A stretch of DNA of 64,000 nucleotides, taken from contig NZ_JAUSQX010000001.1 of the NCBI RefSeq assembly GCF_030811535.1, forward strand, positions 1,178,001 through 1,242,000. Reading direction: 5' to 3'. Positions 56,244 through 64,000 of the stretch are shown here, piece by piece. This stretch comes from Trueperella bonasi (lineage in GTDB: Bacteria; Actinomycetota; Actinomycetes; Actinomycetales; Actinomycetaceae). Position 1 is the first letter of the stretch, and each line of letters opens with the position of its first letter. Under the pieces are notes generated by a model. That model had not been told where the DNA came from, did no database searches, and worked only from the letters and a program-made list of their open reading frames with translations. Made by a program: the position numbers and the translations under genes.

Positions 56244-57461
56244 CTAACTGTTCGGGTTATTGCCGTCAGACTTCGGCATTTCGCCTGTCTGGTTTAGCCC
56301 ACCCTCGGCGCCGCCGCGGCTGAAGCTTGAGGTATTTGGTGCACCTTGTTCGCCGCCGTAGTACCCACCTTGAGCTCCACCTTGACCATAGGAGTGCTGG
56401 GGGCCGCCAGATTGCGGCACGTTTGGCGCCTGTGCGTAGCCGCCGGGATTGCGAGGCTCTGGATGGCCGGCGCTACCGTACTGTTGCTGACCGGGGGCAA
56501 ACTGCTGGGTTGGCTGGCCGTATGGCTGCTGACCGGAAGCCGATTGGCCGGGCCCATACTGCTGGGTTGGCTGGCCGTATGGCTGCTGACCGTAGCTGGG
56601 CTGGCCAGATCCTGGCTGGCCGTAGCCGGGGCCACCTTGCTGTGGTCCACCCGGGTAGCCGCCCGGGCCACCAAATCCATCATGGCCGCCATCTTTCTTT
56701 CGAGTGACGGCGAATACGATGCCACCGATGGCCGCGACGGCAACAACCGCGATGACGATCCATACCCAACTGGGGATACCTCCTTCATCGCCTTCAGCTT
56801 CAGCTGGATCTTCGCCAACCGGATCGGTGGTCTCGCCACCGGTTGTCGTGGGCTCGTCCTCTACGGGTTCGGTGGGATCGTCGGTGGGAGGGGCATCCGT
56901 AATCGTGCCACCGCCACCCGGGCTTTTATTGCCTTCAACCAAGATTCCCGAAGAAAGCTGAGTAAAATCGGTGTAGGTTGCACGGTTACCGTCGATGTTG
57001 GCGCCTTCGGCCCTAATGATGTCGCCCGGCATTTCGACGGTAAATGTAAAATTGAAGCCCATCGATGAGAACAGCTCCATCTGGTCCGTGGAAAGCATAT
57101 CGTCGGTTTCGCCCGAATCGAGCTCAAAGATGTAGGTCGAATCTGTTTCTTTCAGCGTTTTACCGTCAACTATAGAAATGCCAGACTCGGTGCTTATCCT
57201 GCAGCCCAGCTGGTTGCCTGACGAGATGTCTTCGACCGTGAAGTCAGCGGCATCGGGGACGTCTCCGACGAATTCATCGCACGATTTTAGGCCGCCCATT
57301 TCGAGTAGTCCTTGGGTGTCTCGGATCTCCATGACGAGGGAGCCCGCGCCGTCCTCTGTCACAGAAAATACGTTGTCAGATTCGCATGCTGAGACTGTTA
57401 ATGCCAGTGGGGCAAGGAGTGTGAGTGCAAGGAGCTTCTTGCGAGAAGTTGTCATGCTCAT
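56244..57461 (-). CDS. LppM-like lipoprotein with Gly/Pro/Gln-rich cytoplasmic tail
   Basis: A 405-residue protein. A signal peptide with lipobox VSAC (cysteine about residue 26) precedes a domain of about 150 residues with an LppM-like opening (VFSVTEDGAGSLVMEIRD). A Thr/Glu/Pro-rich stalk, a membrane helix (about 228-250, SWVWIVIAVVAVAAIGGIVF) and a basic turn follow, then a long Gly/Tyr/Gln/Pro tail with repeats of QQPYGQPTQQ. A lipid anchor plus a second membrane helix makes it bitopic with an extracellular head. LppM of mycobacteria affects envelope lipids and host response; that role is not shown here. Confidence 0.75.
   Translation of the reverse strand: MSMTTSRKKLLALTLLAPLALTVSACESDNVFSVTEDGAGSLVMEIRDTQGLLEMGGLKSCDEFVGDVPDAADFTVEDISSGNQLGCRISTESGISIVDGKTLKETDSTYIFELDSGETDDMLSTDQMELFSSMGFNFTFTVEMPGDIIRAEGANIDGNRATYTDFTQLSSGILVEGNKSPGGGGTITDAPPTDDPTEPVEDEPTTTGGETTDPVGEDPAEAEGDEGGIPSWVWIVIAVVAVAAIGGIVFAVTRKKDGGHDGFGGPGGYPGGPQQGGPGYGQPGSGQPSYGQQPYGQPTQQYGPGQSASGQQPYGQPTQQFAPGQQQYGSAGHPEPRNPGGYAQAPNVPQSGGPQHSYGQGGAQGGYYGGEQGAPNTSSFSRGGAEGGLNQTGEMPKSDGNNPNS
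56501..56592. repeat. 35-bp direct repeat in the lipoprotein tail
   Basis: The 35-bp unit at 56501-56535 recurs exactly at 56558-56592 (57-bp period, a multiple of three), so it adds 19 residues in frame (QQPYGQPTQQ core). Near-identical units are prone to gain or loss by slippage, which would change only the tail length. Confidence 0.8.
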
Positions 57462-57719
57462 GTGTTACCTTTTCGTATTGTCTGGTGGTGGGAACCATCC
57501 TGCCATCCCCAGGTGAATTACATCTTAATACGGTGTGGTGTCTTTGAAGTGTCTCATAGTTCAGAATAATTCTTCATACATCCGTAGGACGCCCTCGGTT
57601 CCTCAGGGTGGTTATGCTGATTGCGCAATGCCCGATAGTCCCAAGAAATTCACGTTTCCTTTAAGAATAATAGGGGTTGGAAATAATCCAAACATCGCCA
57701 GTCTCTAGGAGGAAATGCG

Positions 57720-59588
57720 ATGACAGAAAAAGCGTTCAATGTTGAGGATGTCCGTAGCGGCGCGCCGGAATTTGCGCCGAACGACCTCGTCGAGTGGGTA
57801 ACCGAGGTTGCCAATATTACGACGCCGAAAGACATCTACTGGGTAGATGGCTCAGAAGAAGAGTGGAAGCGTCTCACTGATGAGATGGTTGAGAGCGGTA
57901 CGTTCACCCGCCTCAATGAGGAAAAGCGCCCGAATTCGTTCTTGGCACGCTCGCTCCCGTCAGACGTGGCGCGTGTTGAGTCGCGCACCTACATCTGTTC
58001 GGAAAAGGAAGAGGATGCAGGGCCGACCAACAACTGGGCCGATCCCAAGGAAATGAAGGAAACCCTGATTGGTGACGACGGCGTATTCCGCGGCTCCATG
58101 GCAGGCCGTACGATGTACGTTATTCCGTTCTCGATGGGACCTCTCGGTGGCCCGATCTCGCAGCTCGGTATTGAACTGACTGACTCGCCCTACGTCGTCG
58201 TCAATATGCGAATCATGACCCGCATGGGCGCCGAAGCGCTGAAGCTTATTGGCGAAGGCCAAGTCTGGGTGCCGGCCGTCCACTCGGTGGGCTACCCGCT
58301 GATCGATGCCGATGGTAACGAACGTGAAGACGTGACCTGGCCATGCAATGACGAGAAGTATATTACGCACTTCCCGGAAACCAACGAGATTTGGTCTTAC
58401 GGCTCCGGCTATGGCGGTAACGCTTTGCTGGGTAAGAAGTGCTACGCCTTGCGTATTGCTTCCACGATGGCTAAGCGCGACGGCTGGATGGCCGAGCACA
58501 TGCTTATTCTTCGTTTCACGAACGAAGAGACGGGCAAGCAGTACCACGTCACCGCGGCGTTCCCGTCTGCATGTGGCAAGACGAATCTGGCCATGCTGCA
58601 GCCCACCATTCCGGGCTGGAAGGTTGAGACGATCGGCGACGATATCGCTTGGCTGCGGCCAGGCCCAGATGGCCGCCTGTATGCGATCAACCCAGAGGCT
58701 GGTTTCTTCGGCGTTGCTCCGGGTACGTCTTACAAGACGAACCCGATGGCGATGGATACCGCTCGTGCGAACTCGATCTTCACCAATGTTGCGTTGACCG
58801 ACGACGGCGACGTGTGGTGGGAAGGCATCGACGGCGAAACGCCGGATCACCTCATCGACTGGCACGGAAATGACTGGACGCCCGAGTCCGGTGAGCTTGC
58901 GGCTCATCCGAACTCGCGTTTCACGGTTCCAGCTTCGCAGTGCCCGATCATCTGCCCTGATTGGGAAGCCCCCGAGGGTGTGCCGATCGATGCGATCCTG
59001 TTCGGCGGCCGCCGTGCAACCAACGTTCCACTTGTTGCAGAGCAGAAGGAGCCTGCACACGGCGTGTTTATTGGCGCTTCGGTGGCTTCGGAAGTCACCG
59101 CGGCTGCGACGGACGTCAAGGCTGGATCGCTACGCCATGATCCGTTCGCAATGCTTCCGTTCTGTGGATACAACATGGCGGACTACTGGGGCCACTGGCT
59201 TGAGATGCAGGAAAAGGTTGGAGACAAGTTCCCGCAGATCTTCCAGGTCAACTGGTTCCGCCGCGATGACGAAGGTAACTTCCTGTGGCCGGGCTTCGGT
59301 GAAAACTCGCGCGTGCTCGACTGGGTTATCCGCCGCGTTGCCGGTGAAGTTGACGCGATCGAAGGCATGACGGGTAACTACCCATACAAGGAAGACTTCA
59401 ACCTTGATGGTCTTGATGAAGTCACCGATGAAGTCTGGGATGAGCTGTTTGCGACCGATCCGGACTCGTGGGCGGCTGAAATCGATTCGACGGAAGAGTA
59501 CTTCGCTCAGTTTGGAGACAAGCTCCCGAAGGAGATGACCGAGCAGCTCGAGAAGTTCCGCGAGCGGATTCAGGCTGCTAAGGCCTAA
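57720..59588 (+). CDS. pckG: GTP-dependent phosphoenolpyruvate carboxykinase
   Basis: A 622-residue enzyme. The hyper-reactive cysteine and P-loop lie in [13 protein letters not shown] near 283, the Mn site near KCYALRIAS and the guanine-binding region near [16 protein letters not shown] in the C-terminal part. GTP type, as in actinobacteria, not the ATP type of enteric bacteria. It makes PEP from oxaloacetate (gluconeogenesis) or the reverse to fix CO2 in anaerobic growth. AGGAGG precedes ATG. A terminator follows. Confidence 0.97.
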   Translation: MTEKAFNVEDVRSGAPEFAPNDLVEWVTEVANITTPKDIYWVDGSEEEWKRLTDEMVESGTFTRLNEEKRPNSFLARSLPSDVARVESRTYICSEKEEDAGPTNNWADPKEMKETLIGDDGVFRGSMAGRTMYVIPFSMGPLGGPISQLGIELTDSPYVVVNMRIMTRMGAEALKLIGEGQVWVPAVHSVGYPLIDADGNEREDVTWPCNDEKYITHFPETNEIWSYGSGYGGNALLGKKCYALRIASTMAKRDGWMAEHMLILRFTNEETGKQYHVTAAFPSACGKTNLAMLQPTIPGWKVETIGDDIAWLRPGPDGRLYAINPEAGFFGVAPGTSYKTNPMAMDTARANSIFTNVALTDDGDVWWEGIDGETPDHLIDWHGNDWTPESGELAAHPNSRFTVPASQCPIICPDWEAPEGVPIDAILFGGRRATNVPLVAEQKEPAHGVFIGASVASEVTAAATDVKAGSLRHDPFAMLPFCGYNMADYWGHWLEMQEKVGDKFPQIFQVNWFRRDDEGNFLWPGFGENSRVLDWVIRRVAGEVDAIEGMTGNYPYKEDFNLDGLDEVTDEVWDELFATDPDSWAAEIDSTEEYFAQFGDKLPKEMTEQLEKFRERIQAAKA

Positions 59589-59615
59589 GGCATGTGCACA
59601 TAAGGCGCATATCTG

Positions 59616-59654
59616 AGTGGAGGGGAAGCTTGGGCTTCCCCTCCACTCGTTTTA
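59616..59654 (+). terminator. Rho-independent terminator after pckG
   Basis: GAGTGGAGGGGAAGC (59616-59630) and GCTTCCCCTCCACTC (59635-59649) form a 15-bp perfect stem with a 4-nt loop, followed by GTTTT. Confidence 0.92.
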
Positions 59655-59815
59655 CCAGCGCGCCGAGCTTCCTTGCGGCGCCGACCCCGCTCGCGGCACC
59701 GATGCCGCTGGACCAGCAACTGAGTGGCGCGGAATAAGCGGAGAGCTGACGGCCAACGGCCTGAGCTGGCATATAATTAGAGAGTCCACATTGCCGAGGA
59801 TGTGAGGAGCTTGAG

Positions 59816-60694
59816 TTGGTATCTATTCCGAACTGGTCTCGCGTCTATGCCGGTAAAGTGCATGATGTATATGCCCCGATCCATGCGTTGGCGCATTCAG
59901 GAATCGAAGTGCTCATGCTGGTGGCGACCGATCGGGTCAGCGTGCTCGATAGGGTTCTTCCAATCGCGGTGCCGGGCAAGGGCGCGGTTGTAAATGCAAT
60001 CTCGAAGTGGTGGTTTGAACAGTTGGCCGATGTGGCCAATAACCATTACTTCTCCGACGACGTTCCGCCGCCGCTCAAAGAGCGGGCGGTAGTTGTGCGA
60101 AGGTTGCGGATGTACCCGATTGAATGCACGGTTATTGGATATATGACGCGGCCCGTTTATGCGAGTTACGAGGCGAGCGGAGAGTTCCAGGGTGCGCCCC
60201 TGCCTGCTGGTTTACGGGTGGGTGATCGCCTTCCGGAACCGATTTTCTGCCCCGCGATTAAAGCGGAGGTGGATTCCGACGACGAGCCGATCAGCTTCGA
60301 ACACATGGGGCAGATTCTTGGTTCCCAGGTTGCGGAACGTCTGCGTGAGATATCGATCGAACTGTACCGTGCTGCCAATGAGATTGTTGCGCCGAAAGGG
60401 CTGACGATCGCCGATGCCAAGTTGGAATTTGGCTCTTCGAGCGATTATGGTGACGACGAGTTCGTATTTGCCGACCAGGCGTTCACTCCCGATTCGGCCA
60501 CCTATTGGATTTCCGAGGAGGCTGAAAAAGGCAATCCTCGAACTTTTGGTAAGGACTATGTTCGTGAGGCGATTGGGGACGAGGTGCTCGCCTGGGTTTC
60601 TGGCACTAGCTCGCAGCTGAATGTGCCGGAGCAGGTTCTTGAAGAGGCCGGTAGCAGATATCGGCATGTTGAGTCCGTGATTTTTGGTCGATAG
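59816..60694 (+). CDS. purC: SAICAR synthetase
   Basis: A 292-residue enzyme of purine synthesis (ATP + CAIR + aspartate to SAICAR). The start YAGKVHDVYAP holds the ATP-site signature GKVHDVY; RRLRMYPIECTVIGYMT near 92 and LTIADAKLEFG near 199 are further PurC motifs. The start codon is TTG after GAGGAG. A TATAAT (59772-59777) 39 bp upstream is a likely -10 box, with a poor -35. Single-domain length, without fusion to other pur enzymes. Confidence 0.94.
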   Translation: MVSIPNWSRVYAGKVHDVYAPIHALAHSGIEVLMLVATDRVSVLDRVLPIAVPGKGAVVNAISKWWFEQLADVANNHYFSDDVPPPLKERAVVVRRLRMYPIECTVIGYMTRPVYASYEASGEFQGAPLPAGLRVGDRLPEPIFCPAIKAEVDSDDEPISFEHMGQILGSQVAERLREISIELYRAANEIVAPKGLTIADAKLEFGSSSDYGDDEFVFADQAFTPDSATYWISEEAEKGNPRTFGKDYVREAIGDEVLAWVSGTSSQLNVPEQVLEEAGSRYRHVESVIFGR

Positions 60695-60817
60695 TGGCGA
60701 TTTTGAGCCGTCCTCTGCCCCGGTGAAGTAAGTGGGGAGCCCAGAATTTGAGCGTGGTTGGGCCAATAAATTATTGTTGGTGCGTCCGGCCATAAGGCTG
60801 GTAAAGAATCCTGTTAA

Positions 60818-62164
<1,347 letters not shown>

Positions 62165-62288
62165 ACTACCAATGCAACGGGCTTGACGATCCATTGCGTT
62201 ATCTTCCCGTTTCCTTGACCTTAGCGAGGCGATTAACTCGCCGGGAATAGCGTGGTCGGGCATGTGATGTCACCATGAAAGGACATCC

Positions 62289-62633
62289 GTGATGACGCAG
62301 CCTTCGCGTAAACGCTTGAGCTCCTCGGTGAACCTTGCGGCGGCAGTACTGCTTGGAACTGCAGGCCTTGCAGCTCCCGCAATGGCTACAACAGGCCCGG
62401 CGGCAGACTCGGCGACTGAAAGCACAGCCGAGCAGACCGTGAGCTCTGAGGAAGCCGAACAAGAATCGACGATCGAATACATCGTGAGCCCGCAGGGTAT
62501 GTCGGGTACGGAAAAGATTGGTTACGGCTGGCAGAACATGTCGCACATCAACTTACTCACGACGCTGAGGGTGGGCTGTAGCGCTATCCGCGCGGGCCCA
62601 CCCTCAGCGTTTATGACAGCTGGACTAGACTGA
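62289..62633 (+). pseudogene. Truncated exported protein that reads through its terminator
   Basis: The frame starts GTG ATG and gives a signal peptide ending in PAMA, an acidic Ser/Thr/Glu stretch, then IGYGWQNMSHIN. This GxGWQNM piece is found at the start of FG-GAP/VCBS-type blade domains, after which a full protein would continue for hundreds of residues. Here the frame runs into a stem-loop (62562-62610) and stops beyond it, so an internal deletion has probably joined the 5' part to the terminator. No function remains apart from a possible short secreted peptide. Confidence 0.6.
62562..62610 (+). terminator. Hairpin with 15-bp perfect stem
   Basis: ACGCTGAGGGTGGGC (62562-62576) and GCCCACCCTCAGCGT (62596-62610) form a perfect stem with a 19-nt loop, followed by TTATGA. 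It lies inside the reading frame of the truncated exported protein. Confidence 0.8.
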
Positions 62634-62637
62634 CATC

Positions 62638-63030
62638 ATGAGACGCCGTATCGACCCGGGGCAGGGGATGGAGCTAGTGCGTTCCTTCGCCGATGGAAGC
62701 GTGCTATCCGATGCCGAACACCGTTTAGCGGTGCGGTTTGTGCTGGAAGAATTTGGTTCACGTCACCCGGGGCGTAGCGTCGAAATCCGGGTACCGTGGA
62801 TCGGGGCGGTCCAAGCGATTGCAGGCCCGGTTCACACTCGTGGCACACCGGCAAATGTTGTGGAGTTGGGTGGCGATACCTTGCTGTGCCTCGCTGTTGG
62901 CAAAGAGGTAGAGAGTTCATCGATCACCTACTCCGGTACGCGCGCAGACCTATCGCAATACTTTCCCCTCTTTGACACCGGGCAGCTGACGGGTGATAAA
63001 CCCGGGCGAGCCCGTGGTAAATCCCGATAG
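62638..63030 (+). CDS. SCP2-like sterol carrier family protein
   Basis: A 130-residue soluble protein. It starts MRRRIDPGQGMELVRSFADG and continues with PGRSVEIRVPWIGAVQAI and HTRGTPANVVELGGDTLLCLAVG, the pattern of the small actinobacterial sterol-carrier-like family. The SCP2 fold binds lipids through a hydrophobic tunnel; the ligand here is unknown. ATG follows the FG-GAP remnant closely, and a ruined ribonuclease gene follows. Confidence 0.8.
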   Translation: MRRRIDPGQGMELVRSFADGSVLSDAEHRLAVRFVLEEFGSRHPGRSVEIRVPWIGAVQAIAGPVHTRGTPANVVELGGDTLLCLAVGKEVESSSITYSGTRADLSQYFPLFDTGQLTGDKPGRARGKSR

Positions 63031-63039
63031 GCTATTCTT

Positions 63040-63773
63040 GTGCGCCAGCGCTTTATCAATCCGAATATCGTCAGTATTGAGACGATGAATTCGACGATCA
63101 CGGCCCTTGCAGAGAAAACTGAGGCTTCGGGAGGCGTTGGAAGTTGAGCGTGGGGGTGTTTCACTCGATCTTCCCGAGCAGCGTGTTGAACGCGATGAGC
63201 ACGGTTTTCGACTATCTTTTCGTCAGATCGCTGAAATCGAAGGATCCCGCTGCGCTCGCGTTCATGCACGAAGCAGTAACTTTATTTAGGGGTGCAGGCT
63301 ACCTTGCCCTTCCCGCTGGAGTTAAACCGCAAGAGGAGCTGGTCCACAATGCGATAGCTGCACCTTATGCGCATGTGACTGCTCCGTTGCGGCGCTTGGT
63401 TGACAGGTATGGACTTGAGGTGTGCAGGTGTTTGGTGGCTGGCATTTCGATTCCGGCCTGGGTGCTCGAAGCGCTCCCACAGCTACCGAAAGTGATGAGC
63501 AACGGGATAAGAATTGCGAATACGCTTGAAAATCGTGCTATCGAGGCAGTTGAGGCGCTCACCTTACAGGGCCGCGAAGGTGAAGAATTCGATGGGGTAA
63601 TCGTCGATCGGCTTAAGTCCAATGATGGGCCGGGGGAGCGAGGATTGGTTTCCGTTTTTGATCCGGCGCTGGAGGTCGTTGTCAACGCGGAATATGTTCC
63701 GGTTGGTGAGCGCGTGCGGGTGCGGTTCGTGAGCGTTGATGAAAATCTCGACGTTCACTTCGAGCTTGTCTAA
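63040..63773 (+). pseudogene. Degraded RNB domain (RNase II-like) ribonuclease gene
   Basis: Fragments of an RNase II-like protein sit in different frames. One frame (about 63107-63250) reads ERGGVSLDLPEQRVERDEHG, a piece of the RNB domain. It is followed, one frame on, by AFMHEAVTLFRGAGYLALP and AAPYAHVTAPLRRLVDRYG (about 63260-63420), the end of the RNB domain, and then a complete C-terminus to 63773. The middle of the domain (the SLLTGMAAA region between these pieces) and the N-terminal part are missing. A full protein of this type has about 470 residues. It is a frameshifted and internally deleted pseudogene. A GTG at 63040 begins a short frame that ends at once. Confidence 0.75.
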
Positions 63774-63786
63774 CCTATAACTTGTG

Positions 63787-64000
63787 TTAGCGGCGAGGCG
63801 ACCAGTCGTCCTCATCCCATTCATCTGTTGCTGGAGGGATTTCGTATGAATCTGGGTCATATTCATCCCAGCTTTCGTAGTCGTCTGCTTCGTCTTTCGA
63901 TTCAGCCTTGCCCGAAAGCTCCCGCTGGAGCGCCTCGTAGTCAGTCTCTGGGCTGAAATACTTAAGATTACGTGCGACTTTACGCTGTTTGGCTCTTTGA
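63787..64000 (-). CDS. DUF3073 family protein (5' end outside window)
   Basis: The minus-strand frame enters from the right edge and ends at TAA at 63787-63789. The visible 70 residues read RAKQRKVARNLKYFSPETDY near the edge, the DUF3073 signature, then a long acidic, Trp/Tyr-containing tail (DDYESWDEYDPDSYE). DUF3073 proteins are short (about 60-100 residues) actinobacterial proteins of unknown function. The start codon lies beyond the window. Confidence 0.85.
   Translation of the reverse strand, partial: QRAKQRKVARNLKYFSPETDYEALQRELSGKAESKDEADDYESWDEYDPDSYEIPPATDEWDEDDWSPRR

Noticed and set aside
57960-59060. 366-residue minus-strand frame inside pckG
   Set aside because: It mirrors the pckG codon pattern and shows no domain; such long antisense frames are common in GC-rich genes.

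Overview
The window is chromosomal DNA of a Gram-positive actinobacterium, most likely of the Actinomycetaceae type (Arcanobacterium/Trueperella/Actinomyces relatives). This is inferred from marker genes, not from a database search: mycothione reductase, HspR with HAIR operators in front of dnaK and clpB, DUF3073 and DUF4235 proteins, a DUF4921 GalT-like protein, GTP-dependent PEP carboxykinase, and an LPXTG surface protein. No rRNA, tRNA, CRISPR array, insertion sequence or prophage was seen.

Layout. 1-0.95 kb: the end of an Mrp Na+/H+ antiporter operon and a DUF4235 protein. 1.0-4.6 kb: a TPP riboswitch and a thiBPQ thiamine ABC importer. 4.6-9.5 kb: DUF4921 protein, a stress-type membrane protein, an MFS exporter, a cupin, and a broken LPXTG protein whose frame changes at two C-tracts. 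9.65-24.5 kb: a respiratory block with two complete paralogous DmsABC molybdoenzyme operons on the minus strand. The first runs into an S9 peptidase, a TorD-type chaperone and a ROK glucokinase. Between the two operons sit a CsoR-family repressor, a divergent CoA-disulfide reductase/rhodanese gene and a clear CsoR-type operator. A TetR regulator is divergent from the second operon.

24.7-30.6 kb: the heat-shock operon dnaK-grpE-dnaJ-hspR under a HAIR box, then a CoA-type Nudix hydrolase. clpB at 39.7 kb has a second HAIR box. 30.6-39.6 kb: a GlpT-like MFS permease with a glycerophosphodiesterase, an S9C peptidase, an NAD(P)-binding protein, a degraded FG-GAP secreted-protein gene, gluQ, a YkvI-like transporter and a Nei-type DNA glycosylase. 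42.4-53.8 kb: mycothione reductase, amidase, TM2 protein, serine hydrolase, exonuclease III, SDR, a low-GC two-gene unit encoding a small membrane protein and an unusual cysteine-rich exported protein, an unknown protein, a SpoU methyltransferase, MutT, sirtuin and class II aldolase. 54-64 kb: an unknown membrane protein, purA, an LppM-like lipoprotein, pckG, purC, gdhA, a truncated exported protein, an SCP2-like protein, a wrecked RNB ribonuclease gene and the end of a DUF3073 gene.

The main themes are anaerobic respiration with S- or N-oxides linked to reactive-sulfur sensing, an HspR regulon, and visible gene decay (three degraded genes and one truncated one, three of the four encoding exported or surface proteins). 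The best candidates for something undescribed are the cysteine-rich exported protein with its small membrane partner (48.7-49.7 kb), the C-tract-disrupted surface protein (8.7-9.5 kb) and the persulfide-sensor-like module between the two Dms operons (18.1-20.1 kb).
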